A stretch of DNA of 64,000 nucleotides, from NCBI GenBank assembly GCA_963978545.1, contig OZ021733.1, forward strand, positions 72,013,589 to 72,077,588. Reading direction: 5' to 3'. The translations under genes were made by a program, and so were the position numbers. The notes under the pieces were generated by a model. The model was not told the origin of the DNA, did not search any database, and saw nothing but the letters and a program-made list of their open reading frames with translations. The stretch is from Linyphia triangularis. Lineage: Eukaryota > Arthropoda > Arachnida > Araneae > Linyphiidae. This document shows, one piece after another, positions 11,905-22,803 of this stretch (position 1 is its first letter; the number at the start of each line of letters is the position of its first letter).

Positions 11905-12198
11905 ATAAGAATATATTTTACAAAAATTTGAGGGGTATAATCCAACATTCTTTTCTTTTTTTCCCCAGACTTATTAACATATACTTTTAAAACTAAAACA
12001 AATTATTAAGAAGAAAAAAAGAAAACCAAATGAGTCTAAAAAGAGTGATTCCACTCCCTCCCATTTGACTTATATTTGGCTTTCTTTTTTTCTTCTTAAT
12101 AATTTTTTTTGTTTTAAAAGTTGATGCTAATATTTCTGGAATAAAAATAGGATGTTAAATTATACCCCTCAAAGTTTTGTAAAATATATTTTTACTTT
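11905..12198. repeat. Foldback element with arms of about 130 bp
   Basis: The left arm (11905-12030) and right arm (12066-12198) are reverse complements at high similarity; matching blocks include ATATTTTACAAAA, TTTGAGGGGTATAAT and AATTATTAAGAAG next to an AAGAAA tract. A short loop of about 35 bp separates them. This is a hairpin-forming MITE without coding capacity. Confidence 0.8.
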
Positions 12199-12399
12199 TA
12201 CTGAAATATATTTTTATTTTTACTTTTTGCTACTTTTGCTCTTCGAAGTTTGGAGGGGAGAAATGGCTCACAAAAATTCTCCCAGTCATCACTTTCCGAA
12301 TAGCTCAATGATATCCCCATATATTTAACTGCTTCTTAATAAAAACAATGGAAATTGTCTGGTTGATTTTTCTGAACTTTTTCCATTTTTGTATAGAGG

Positions 12400-12751
12400 G
12401 GATGTTCATAAATTATGCCATGTGTAGAGGGGGGTGGGGTCTGTCCAATGTTATGGACCGTGACATGGAAGGATAATGACTTGCATGACGTAACATTTTA
12501 ACTTTAGTGGGGAAAATGTATTAAAAAATTTTTTTTAAGTAAAAAAATATTATAAACAGCATGTTATTACACCTAGAATATCCTTAATAAAGTTAATCTG
12601 TAATAAGTTGAGTTTATTCTGAGTTAATTCCAAAACCATTAACTACATAAATATGTGTTTTTTTACAATTTCATTAACAGAAGGGGGTGGTAAAATTCAT
12701 TCTTTTAAGAAGGGAGGGGTTGGAAACAGTGTGATGAAGTTTTAGGGATTG
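12400..12751. mobile_element. Older MITE fragment, host of the hAT insertion
   Basis: The sequence GATGTTCATAAATTATG followed by runs of G and GGACCGTGACATGG resembles arthropod MITEs with conserved 'CATAAATTACG' ends. It continues after the hAT insertion at 14591-14640 (ATGACTGTGCATGACATGG). Inference only; its borders are not fixed. Confidence 0.35.
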
Positions 12752-12759
12752 GGTGCAAT

Positions 12760-14582
12760 TAGAGTGACTATATGGGGAGAGTGGCGACAAGACACCTTAT
12801 AATAGCGAGTGCGCATGCGCTAGAAGTCCCAAAATGTCCAACTTGTTTCGTTAGGGTTGCTATACGGAAACTTGCTGTAAGAATTGGCGGGATATCGCTC
12901 GAAAAATGATTTACGCAATGTATGTGTACATTGTTACAGCTGTAAGAATCTTAAGAATATAATGAACTATATTATTTTACATTATATTTTCTTTCACTAT
13001 AATTTTATTATACTTTTTAATTATTACATAGTTTAAATAAAAGCAGATTATGTATTATAAGTTCACATAAATTTAAGCAGATTATTTTTGCTATAAAAAT
13101 AATTTTTATATAGGAAGAATGCAGCTTTCTGTGTCTAATTTACTTTTACATTTTTGCAGTGTATTTTAAAAAAAGAAACTTAATTTTGTATTACCATTAG
13201 CAGTTTCTTGTATATTAAAAAAGTAATTTTGCAATTGTAATATATATTAATTACCACAATTGTTATAAAGTTTTATTATTAACTTTTCTGTTGCTACTAA
13301 ACTAAGTTTTACTGGAAATTATTTTTATCAAAGCAAAAGATTTATTCACTAATAAACTTTTATTTAATTTCAAAATTATTTATTAATATATACATTTCTT
13401 AAGGATATAATTAACTATCCCAATTTAAATTATGAAATTTTCTTTCACCATAATTTTTTTATACTTCTTATAATTATTACATAATTTAAGTAAATGCAGA
13501 TTAAGTATTATAGGTTCACATAAATTTAAGCAGATATTAAAAATAGTTTTAATAAAGGAAGAATTCAGCTTTCTGTGTCTAATTTACTTTTTTGTAGTGT
13601 ATTTTAAAAAAAGAAACTAAATATTTTATTACCAATAGCATCAGTTTCTTGTATATTAACAAAGTAATTTTACAATTGTAATTCATATTAATTAGCATAA
13701 TTATAAAAAAGTTTATTAACTTTTCTGTTGCTACTAAACTAAGTTTTGCTGGAAATTATGTTTATCAAAGTAACAGATTAATCCACTAATAAACTTTTAT
13801 TACATTTAAAAAAAATTTATAAATATAAACATAATAATTTTGCTATTTTTTTGCTTAACTTTAATTCCCTTAAATAAATCTATTATTTTTTCTAAAAATT
13901 GTATTGTTTCCTTATAAATTTTTGGTTTCGTTTTACTCAATGCCATGAGTAGCTTCGTCAGGGGGTGACTACCGTAATCAACGCCAAAATACGAGAATTT
14001 GTCTGTATATGATATGACAAAAGACTAAATAACATATTGTTACCCCAATTAAATCCATTTTAATACTAAAGAACAAGACAAGAGTTCAAAAGATAATTTA
14101 TCATGTTAATCCTTTTTAAAATAAGCTGTTATATAAAAAAAAACTGAATTAGAAATACTAAAAAATCCCGATATAAACTTAAGTATCTGCATTGTTAAAT
14201 ATATGAATTTTAAAGGTAACTGAACGTATATGCTGGAATGTATCTACATGGTTCTTGGCGCCATTTAAGTCGCCAATATGCGCCAAAATTCGCAAAACAG
14301 CCGGTGTCCGAGATAAATGTTTCCAATTAAAAGAATTGCAACAAATATACAAAAATAACTCGATATATTCATACATTAGACATTTTTACATTGAAATATA
14401 TTCAAAAAATAGTATTTAAGTAACTTTATATTAGCGATACTTGGGATTTAAAACCAGCTTCTTCGTCGCTCTATGTATTTGCAATGGAGTGAAAACTGAA
14501 AACCCCCTCAGGCGGTCATTTTCGACAGACTACCAATCACCGCGTCGATCCTTGTCGTCACTCTCCCCATATAGTCACTCTA
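12760..14582. mobile_element. Complete non-autonomous hAT element, 8-bp TSD
   Basis: The left end TAGAGTGACTATATGGGG and the reverse complement of the right end match over about 32 bp with one mismatch. The terminal TAGAG fits the hAT consensus (Y-A-R-N-G). An exact 8-bp duplication GGTGCAAT lies at 12752-12759 and 14583-14590. The 1823-bp interior encodes no transposase; two short ORFs overlapping its right end (14179-14376 -, 14441-14626 +) show no transposase motif. Much of the interior is a two-unit tandem duplication. It would need a transposase supplied by another hAT element. Confidence 0.9.
12951..13845. repeat. Two-copy tandem repeat, about 446 bp per unit, inside the hAT element
   Basis: Unit 1 (12951-13398) and unit 2 (13399-about 13845) share long blocks in the same order, for example CAGCTTTCTGTGTCTAATTT at 13122 and 13566, and TTTCTGTTGCTACTAAACTA in both. 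Scattered substitutions and small indels separate them, so the duplication is not recent. Confidence 0.85.
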
Positions 14583-14660
14583 GGTGCAATCATATGACTG
14601 TGCATGACATGGAGGAGGAGGTCTAAAACAGTTACAATTTTCTGTAACATAGATTATATA

Positions 14661-15417
14661 CAGGGTGGTCATAAAGAAACTTAGTCGATATATGGACCAA
14701 TAGTGGCAGTTCCGTTCAACAGATTGAGTTGAGATTTCATGTATAGTTATTCATAGGTATGAGCTCGGGATTCTGTGAATGGCAAAAAAATTGGCGCTCA
14801 CCGTTTACAACTATTGGTACAGAAACTCGAAATTTTTATAGGCAAGGCCCACTTTTTTCCGTCGCAAAATGCTCAGTGCATGGAAAAATACTAAAGAGTG
14901 TTGGAATGGTACGTGTATCACAAAAATGGATGCTTTATGCACGCACAAAAAACAGCTCTGCGATTGACCAACAAAAACATGATCAGGCGTACAGTGAAAA
15001 ATTGCATGACAGAAGCCAAAGACACCTGTATATGAATATCTGGCGAGCAGCATTCTGTGATTGGTGTCTTTTACCTCTTGTCATATGCAATTTCCTCTAT
15101 GTGCCCTGATCGTGTTTTTGTTGGCTGTTCTCAGAGCTGTTTTTTGTGGGTTCATAATGCTTCCGTTTTTTTGTGATATACGTACTGTTCCAATGTTCTT
15201 TATGGTTTTTGCATGCGCTGAGCATTTTGCGACAGGAAAATGTAGGTGTTGCCATTTGAAAATTTCGAGTTTCTGTAGCTGTAACCGTGAGCACCATTTT
15301 GTTGACGTCCACAGAATCTCGAGCTCATACCTCTGAATAACTATACCTGAAATCTTATCTTGATCTGTTAAGCGGAACAGCCGCTATAGGTACATATATC
15401 GGCAAAGTTTCTTTATG
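14661..15417. repeat. Large foldback element with arms of about 360 bp
   Basis: Reverse complement of the right half (to 15417) matches the left half: CATAAAGAAACTT, CGATATATG, TATAGTTATTCA, GGTATGAGCTCG, GAAACTCGAAATTT and ATTTTGCGAC-type blocks recur. A CAGGGTGGT sequence sits at the left edge (14661). ORFs at 14759-15109 and 15061-15336, and their antisense partners, are by-products of the palindrome; their reading frames mirror each other. No transposase is recognisable. Confidence 0.8.
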
Positions 15418-15804
15418 TAGGTCCCTAGATGGGTAAAAATATCTTTTTAACCCTCTGTCTCTTGCAGTGAAATCTAGGTATGGCCTTGAATCAAAGAAAC
15501 AAATAATTTAATAATAAATTGACCTACTGAACTTCACAGGAGACCGGACAAACCAGCAGTGGTCTGCCACAAAGAAAGTTCTTTGATATTAAACATACCA
15601 TTCAAATTCAAATGAAGTGTTATGATGATAATAATATCAGAACTTGGTTTGGTGAACTATACCTGCACAGAAGCATCCATCACAAACTAGTGGAGGAGCC
15701 TTGTTCCTTGTAGCACATCACTGAGAATGTATATTGTATGTTATATTATTTTTAAAGCATATTAGTTACTTAGACTTCAATTTTTGATAAAGGGATTTTT
15801 ATAG
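15418..15804. other. Non-coding stretch before the first FARP exon in the window
   Basis: No gene recognised. The sequence ends in the acceptor ATTTTTATAG of the exon at 15805, so it is probably FARP intron. Confidence 0.5.
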
Positions 15805-15876
15805 GCTAATTTTGTGAAACTAATGGAGCTGCAGAGAGATTTATATGGAATTGATAATCTTGCAACCAACAAAAGG
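15805..15876 (+). CDS. FARP: FARP exon: end of the RhoGEF (DH) domain
   Basis: Twenty-four codons in phase 0, bordered by ATTTTTATAG and GGGTAGG. The peptide includes KLMELQRDLYGIDNL, matching the KL-ELQRDL-G-(I/V)-(D/E)-NL block that ends the DH domain in FARP proteins and leads into PH1. It splices in frame to 22287. The preceding DH exons, including the conserved P-x-Q-R-L helix, are not visible upstream in the window. Confidence 0.88.
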
Positions 15877-16930
15877 GTAGGATTTTATTATAAAATTTTA
15901 TGCATTTGAAGAGTACAGGGGAATAACCCCGATATTGCATTTTAGGACTCCATATCCAGCATGGATTTTGCACCAAGGCGATTAATGCTTGAGGAAGTTA
16001 GATGAGATGGAGGGGAAAGAGCTATCCATGTTAGGAAATACTTTTGAAACCCTACTCTCATAAAAACTATAAAAAAATAAATTCTTACAGTTTTATTTTA
16101 AGAATTGATTCTACATTAAACAAATTAAATGATTTTTACTGAAGTTGTCAATCTTAAAATTACTAAACGATAATAATATTAATGTCAAAATGAATTTTAT
16201 TCAAGATAATCATTTGAAGATTGGAATTTATTTGTAATGTTTTTATTATTAAATTTTATTATTTACCATTGATACACATCAATTAAGAACGTCAAAAACT
16301 ATTATTTGCTCCAAATGCATTGCGAAAAAATTTCTATCTTAGAAATTTGAATTTGGCATATACAACACTGCATCCCAATTCCTTTTTAATGATAGTCATT
16401 GATCAACCTCAATTTGTTTTCCCTTTTGGCTTTGGGCTGCGCTTCTCTAGTTAGAATGACATGAGTGATACCAGCTAGAGTTTTGTTTTGCTTAGTTCAA
16501 TTTTTGGTGTTTATTCCTATTTAAGACTTAAATATTGGGCGGTTTCCTCTTTAGAGGCCTTACAGAATTCTAAATATTTCTGCATAGTATAGTCCTCGTG
16601 TTGTTCTTGCGCAAATATAAAACCAAGACAGCTCAAATATACACTTGTGTCCAAATTTATCTTTACATACCAAAAGTATATATAATATCCAATCAATGTA
16701 ATCCATGTTTGCAGGAGATGTGTGAAAAACAAGCCTACTTAGCATTATCCAATCAAAAGTAATAAAACGGTTTCTAATATATAAATCTATAGGCTTACGT
16801 CATCCAACGTTAAATGAAGAGTTTTGTGCAAAGTGAATATCAGAGTGAATTTGTGCAAGACAGCATTTTATTTCAGTGTGTAAGGACTCAACTAGATTTG
16901 TTATAGCTTCAAAGTATAATTTGGAAGAAT
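15877..16930. other. FARP intron sequence before the Tc1 relic
   Basis: No gene. Minus-strand ORFs at 16517-16745 have no recognisable motif. The stretch 16800-16930 may be the 5' untranslated region of the Tc1 relic that follows. Confidence 0.4.
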
Positions 16931-16937
16931 CTGTGAA

Positions 16938-17280
16938 GTGGCGATTCATCAGCAATTTAGAGTCAGGGCAGCCAATCATGGAAGCACCAAGTGTTTGAAT
17001 GTTTCAAGACATACAGTCTCTATGTTATGGAAACAATTTCAAAACGATGGAACAGTTGTACGAATGCTTGGAGAAGGTCGTAAACGAATGACAACTGCTT
17101 CTGATGATCAATATCTGGCAATAACTGCCCATCTTAACTGGAAGTCTACTGCTCGCCAGTTAAGTTCAAAGCTTGCAGCCACCATTGGAACTGCTGTATC
17201 ATAGCAAACGGTATTCAAAAGGTTTAATGAAAAAGGCCTTTATGCCAGAAAAACAAGGACATGTGTTTCACTGTCTTCAC
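16938..17280 (+). pseudogene. Tc1-like transposase, N-terminal part
   Basis: The frame encodes a helix-turn-helix DNA-binding region typical of Tc1/IS630 transposases: CLNVSRHTVSMLWKQF, then GRKRMTTASDDQYLAI and ARQLSSKLAA. A stop at 17202 and a frame change follow; after it KRFNEKGLYARK and a CVSL-like stretch remain visible to about 17270. The catalytic domain resumes at 19388 after a 2.1-kb interruption holding a satellite array. It lies in FARP intron 1 of the window, in sense orientation. Confidence 0.8.
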
Positions 17281-17469
17281 AAAAAAAGTGGGATTACTTT
17301 AATTGGTGGAAGGCTGCACTGGATTGAAAAGAGCGCTAAGGCGTTCTCCAGGCCGTGACAATTTTCAAAAGTCTATGGGTGCAAAGGAAACAAGTTGCTA
17401 GTTCTGTTTTCTCCCACTAAACAAGGGTGGGGCTGTAATCCAACCATATTTGAAACTGCAATATAGTAA

Positions 17470-18190
17470 TATTAATACACTTGCTGTAAATCAATCAGGC
17501 TGAAATTTGGCAGATAGATTCGATGTCGATGACAATGCCTCCTATCAAATTTTGGGGGCATTCTATTAAATTTTTCTGTCTCTAAAAGGTCGATTTTACT
17601 TACGCTTGTGTCTTCCGATACTAAAAAACAACAACTTGCCAACATCCAATCGCACTGAAATTTAACAGGTAGATTCATTGTCGATAAAGTTGCAATATAT
17701 CATGTTTTGCGAGGAGTCACTGTCACTAAAAGGCCGCTTTTGCACATGCTTCTATCTTCAGAATACTAAAAAACCAACTTGCCGTCATCCAATCACGCTG
17801 AAATTTAACAGGTAGATTCATTGTCGATAAGGTTGCATTTTATTATGTTTGAAAGGAGTCACTGTTACTAAAAGTTGCTTTTACACACGCTTCCATCTTC
17901 AGAATTCTAAAAAAAACAACTTGCAGTTATCCAATCAGGCTTAAATTTGGCAGATAGATTCGATGTTGATAATGTTGCATTCTATCAAGTTTTGAGAGAT
18001 ATCACTGTCACAAAACTCTCTTCTACATATGCCTCAATTGACGCTTGGAATTACTAATAAACCTATGCTCTGTCATCCAATCGAACTGAAATATGACAGA
18101 TCGATTCCTTGTCGATTGCATTACATCAAGATTTGGAGGATGTCACATTCTCTAAAAGGCTGCTTTTACACACGTTTCTGCTTTATTACT
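17470..18190. repeat. Satellite array, about 5 units of 142-151 bp
   Basis: Units start with a CATCCAATC-type phrase followed by GCTGAAATTT and AGATTC, at about 17491, 17643, 17786, 17928 and 18074. Each unit also has CACTGTCACTAAAAG and CTTCAGAATACTAAAAAA-type blocks with substitutions. A single related unit lies at 27361-27500. The array sits inside the interruption of the Tc1 transposase. Confidence 0.85.
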
Positions 18191-19387
18191 GACTTGTCAG
18201 CTTTTACTCTCGTTCTATCATCCAGATACCCAGCCTAATTGAAACATACTTAATTTGGCGATATTTAATGACTGAAATCCTTGATAAAACTGAAGGTTTC
18301 ATCTGCTTCTTGGGCATGGGTATTGTATGATGGGTAGTCTGGGAAAACACTAGGAAGTGTACCCATTTTTAGTCTCTTTATCTTCAAACCTTCAACATAA
18401 TCATCAGATTTAGAATGCTAACTTCAGACAACAGTAGAGGGAGACTTATCATTAAAAACTTATCATTATCTGGAAATCACTTTTACCCATTCCTTGCGTT
18501 GATCTGGATTCAAGGGGGATTCGTGAAATTTAACATCTGCTCTCTTTCCAGAATATGAAGTAGAACGTGGGACACAACAGTTTACCATGTTTGGTTTTAA
18601 TTGATAATGAAATATATTAATAAATGAAAATCTATGAGGATGACATCAATTCCATTTGCAAAAAGTATTAGATGTTAGAAAAAAAAGCAAATCAAAAAGT
18701 GTAATGAAAAATGTTTAGAACGCCAGATAAAACAAAAATATCCAGGGCTGCCAACTCTGAGGTCATGGGAATCGCCAACAGCCATTAAAAAATTGCCAGA
18801 ATAATCTGTCTTAATCATCGTCGCAGTTTTGTACACCTCGCACAATCAAAATCGAATTTAATATTATGGATTTAAAAATATAACATACAATTCCAAACTC
18901 TGTTTCCATAAAGAATAATGGAATTAAAATTCAAAAATAGGCCATATTGTAAATGGGCAACTTAATTCTAAAAATATGTGTCAAAGTCTCATATTTGATG
19001 CCTAATAATCAACTAAAAGCTAAAATTTTTAAAGTAAATGGTTGAGAACAAAACAAAAAATGATAGTGTAATAAATGTCGTATATCCACTGCTCAATAAT
19101 CTCAGCCAACAAACGACGAAATTCATCACACAGTTGCAAGAAAAGTCTGCTTAGTCTGCCTTAAACAAAAAAGTGAAAATATAAAAAATAACCAGAACTC
19201 GAAAAGCAGAACATTGCCAAAAAAAGTTGAAATTTGCCAGGAAAAAAGTCGGAAAAAAATCGTTATTCGCCAAACCCTCGAAAATTACCAAATTGCTAGA
19301 CCTAGCATCCGTGACAAAACAAAGAAAATAGCTGCTATTGGTTGGAATGCAGCACCACTTGTTCACTGCTGCTGTTTTCACTGTTTA
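18190..19387. other. Rest of the insertion within the Tc1 relic
   Basis: No gene. A CAGGGCTGCCAACTC motif at 18743 resembles a hAT-type MITE end, but no matching right end was found. ORFs at 19151-19420 are low-complexity. Confidence 0.4.
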
Positions 19388-20057
19388 CTATTAGGTGTCA
19401 CGGCCTGGAGAGTGTCTTAGCGCTTGTTTCAATCCAGTGTGGCCTTGATTGGTGCAAAGAACACCAGAACTGGAGTGAACACCAATGGTCCCATGTTCTC
19501 TTGACTGATGAGTCAAGGTTGTTTTACAGGTGATTCTAAACCTATTTACATCTGGAGGGAGTCAGGAACACAAAATTATCCCTCGAACATTATGGATCTT
19601 GACCGTTTCGGTAGTGGATGTGTGATAGTATGGGAAGGAATACTGATTGATGGACGTACGCCTTTACACATTTTCATCAGCAGATCTGTGACCGGCCAGA
19701 GATATCGGCATGTTGTTTTAGAGCCTTGTGTAAGACTTTTCAGAGGTGCATAAGGATCTGACTTTTTACTTATGGACGATAATGCTCGTCCACAACAAGC
19801 AAACCTTGTTGACGAATTCCTTGAAAGTGAAGAGATTGAGTGAATAGCATGGCCAGCATAGTCTCCTGATTTAACCCGATGGAGAACTTATGGGACTATC
19901 TTTGAAGAGCAATTGCACATAGACATCTTCTTCCTACTGATGTAAATGCTCTGATGACGGCATTGCTGGAAGAGTGGAATTTAAATCCTCAAACTGTGGT
20001 TAAAATTGTTATTACCAGCATGAAAACACGTTGTGACATGTGTATACAAGTCAGGTG
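19388..20057 (+). pseudogene. Tc1-like transposase, catalytic part
   Basis: Fragments give LDWCKEHQNWSEHQW, LLTDESRLFY (first catalytic Asp), then CVIVWEGILIDGRTPL, LLMDDNARPQQ (second Asp) and, after a stop, SPDL and ENLWDYL, the region of the third acidic residue. This is a Tc1/mariner DDE domain with stops near 19531, 19751, 19843 and 19869. Its first residues follow on from where the 16938-17280 fragment stops, so both are probably one element split by an insertion. Dead copy. Confidence 0.85.
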
Positions 20058-20059
20058 AT

Positions 20060-21540
20060 ATCACATTCCATATTGAATTTATAAGGCTTAATTTTTTTCT
20101 GAACTCTCTTTGTCACATTTAATTGCCATTTCTATTGTTTCATACCATAATTTTATATCTTATGCAGTGCTCTTAAATTTTTTCCTTTGTATATATGCAT
20201 CATTATGTTTTGTATCATTCCAGAAAAATTAATAAAATTATAATTCACTATTTCTGAGAAATCGGTGAATTTATTCATGCAAAGGTTATTTTGGACATTA
20301 GTGTATATCTTGGCATATAGTTATTATAAGCTAAAACACAATGTATAATTTTTCAAAATTATTGAAATTATGTTATAATAAAGTTATTTTGCATTGTCAA
20401 CAATCCAAAGATATTTGTAGTAGATAATGTTAAAATATTTGTGCATTTAAAATGTTTGGGTCTTTTGATGATAGCAAAAAGATACATGCGAGTACAGCTT
20501 CGAAACATCGCAACAATTGAATCTAGTATGTGCGACAAACCGAAAACTCCTAGCGAATATCCCTACAATCAGATGGTTTGTTTATTACAATCGCCATCAT
20601 GTTTACTCATTTATAAAACATGAAATTAAGTGGAGCGATGTCATTAGAAATCTAATCCCTTGTCATTACATAAATAGTTTTCTTGGTAAGTTGTTATTTA
20701 TGATATTAAAATCCAAAGAGATAATGTGGGGAATAACTTTTTTTAAATTATCCTTTATGTAAAATCTGAAAAGGTTCTATTATTATATATTCTTTGTTAT
20801 TTTATTTAACAATATCAAATTAAAAACAATTTTTACTTTACAACATTGTTATTTCTGGAATATCGTTTAAACCAAATAGTCATACACTCTTAATATCCCG
20901 CAATGTAGTGACTTAACCAATCTTGGATCTTCTGCTATAAAAATGCAACCTACAATGTAATATGACTTTATTTACAAGACCTCTATGCATTATTTTTTGT
21001 ATGAAAAAAAGAAAATGAAAATAATTGCCACTTCCCCTGCTTTCTTAAACAAATGTTGCTGCTACCATTTTTCGAATTAATCGTCTTGGCGAAAAATTCG
21101 CACAGGATGTGGAATCCAATGGATTGCAATATCTGTGTTTTTCCCCTGTACGCTTCATTTATAATCATTTGTATGTATAGATATCAATTGAGTTTTTTTT
21201 TCTTAAATAAAATTGCCAGTGTGTATCTAAAATACCTGACCCAATTTAAAAATTGATAGCAGGACCAATCAGGATTTTTTTGTATGAAATATTAATAATT
21301 TTTTTATTAAATGTTTGCACAGATATGGGGTCTTGAGATGAAAGAGTGCACTTTTTGAGCATTTTTCTGGATTGTTTCTGCTGAAAATGATCACAAGTAT
21401 TTGGAATTGATGTTGTTCAATCATGTTGAATAAAAATCATGTTCATGTGTTGACATATGAGTATATCTGTAAGCATGTGAAAATAAAATAATTCTTCAAA
21501 GGTATATTAAATGTCATGGGGGGGGGGGAGGGGGGAGGGA
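20060..21540. other. FARP intron, AT-rich, no gene seen
   Basis: ORFs at 20441-20762 and 20983-21256 carry no recognisable motif. A G-rich tract lies at 21519-21539. Confidence 0.4.
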
Positions 21541-21678
21541 TGAATCAAACCCCAATATTCAAAATCAAAGATATCTTTTTGTAGAAATTTGTCCCAACTT
21601 GAAATTCATCAAAAATCAGTTTGAACAAATTTCTACAGAAACTGCATTTTATTTTTAGACTTTGGGGTACGATTCATT
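21541..21678. repeat. Foldback MITE, about 138 bp
   Basis: Left arm TGAATCAAACCCC to TAGAAATTTGT and right arm ACAAATTTCTACAGAAAC to GGGGTACGATTCA are reverse complements with mismatches. No coding. Confidence 0.65.
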
Positions 21679-21772
21679 CTCTTGATGATACATTGTATTA
21701 ATCTAATTCTTTTAATTTTTTTGGTGTTATTTTAACATATCAGATTTTTCTGGTAGTTAGTTGCCTTCAGGG

Positions 21773-22190
21773 TCAGTTTATAATTAAAGTTCAGCTTTCA
21801 AAAAGCTTTAAAAAAACACTGTCCAGAATGACCTGAAATTGGATCTTTATATACTCAAAGAAGGAGGAAATGGTATGACATAATAAAAAAACTAATTTGG
21901 ACTATTTTTTTTTTTGTGCCACACTCTTGCTTTTAGAAAGTCATGATTTAGCATAAGAATAAATATCATGCTTTTTGAAAGTTGGACTTTAATTATAGTC
22001 ATCCCAGGATGATTATAATTAAAGTTCTACTTTCAAAAAGCCATTAAAAAAAAACAAAAAAAAAAACACTCATCAGAATGACCTAAAATTTAACCTAAAT
22101 ATGAGCAAAAAAGTTTGTCTTTGGTATGGCATAAGAAAAAATATTGTTTGAAATAGTTTTTTTCTTATAACATTGTGTTTCCCCATATGC

Positions 22191-22226
<36 letters not shown>

Positions 22227-22250
22227 TTAAACTTTTATTATATTGTGTGT
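21773..22250. repeat. Two tandem copies of a small foldback, plus a T28 tract
   Basis: The phrase ATAATTAAAGTT followed by CTTTCAAAAAGC occurs at about 21782 and 22016, each followed by CAGAATGACCT and a GGTATG-type block. Between them the inverse CTTTTTGAAAGT to TTTAATTATA sits at about 21970. A run of 28 T at 22195-22222 closes the second copy. It lies just before the 22287 exon. Confidence 0.65.
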
Positions 22251-22286
22251 ATTAACCCTGTGTATTAACTGTAATTATAATTCTAG

Positions 22287-22355
22287 GAGTTTTTGAGAGA
22301 AGGTTGCCTTCAGAAGCTATCAAAAAAGGGTTATCAGTGTAGAATGTTTTTCTTG
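22287..22355 (+). CDS. FARP: FARP exon: start of the first PH domain
   Basis: Twenty-three codons in phase 0 between TTCTAG and GTGAGT. The peptide EFLREGCLQKLSKKG followed by RMFFL is the first two strands of FARP PH1 (vertebrate form: EF-REGCL-KL-KKG--QRMFFL). PH1 packs against the DH domain in FARP structures and limits its activity. Confidence 0.92.
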
Positions 22356-22533
22356 GTGAGTTGAAATATATCCGATTTGTATAAATTAATATGAATTAAT
22401 GTATCTTTAATATTTCAACTAGTAATAATTTTTTTAAATTAATAATCATATTTCATTATTACCTGAGAATCATTATGAAGATAACTATGATTAATTCTCC
22501 CTTTCAACTTGAGTTTATTAATCATTGATTGTC

Positions 22534-22795
22534 AAGCACAAACTATTATTAACATGGAAAATTCAAAGTAGACTTACTTATACTGCTGGAGCAGAATGAG
22601 AAATGCACCTGATACTCTAAACAATATACTGTTTTTGGTTCAAAATCATGAAACTGGCCACAATCATGAAGCACAAACTATTATTAACATGGAAAATTCA
22701 AAGTAGACTTACTTATACTGCTGGAGCAGAATGAGAAATGCACCTGATACTCTAAACAATATACTGTTTTTGGTTCAAAATCATGAAACTGGCCA
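22534..22795. repeat. 135-bp tandem duplication, identical copies
   Basis: The 127 bp from 22534 (AAGCACAAACTATTATTAAC...) recur without a mismatch from 22669, a period of 135 bp; an 8-bp spacer follows the first copy. It lies in the intron after the first PH1 exon. Confidence 0.92.
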
Positions 22796-22803
22796 AAACG
22801 TGT

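Noticed and set aside
14759..15336. Four overlapping ORFs of 71-116 residues on both strands
   Set aside because: They lie in the arms of a large palindrome and mirror each other; no protein motif.
5640..15800. Search for the FARP DH core exons (P-x-Q-R-L helix region)
   Set aside because: No segment matching the conserved DH blocks was found; they are probably upstream of the window.
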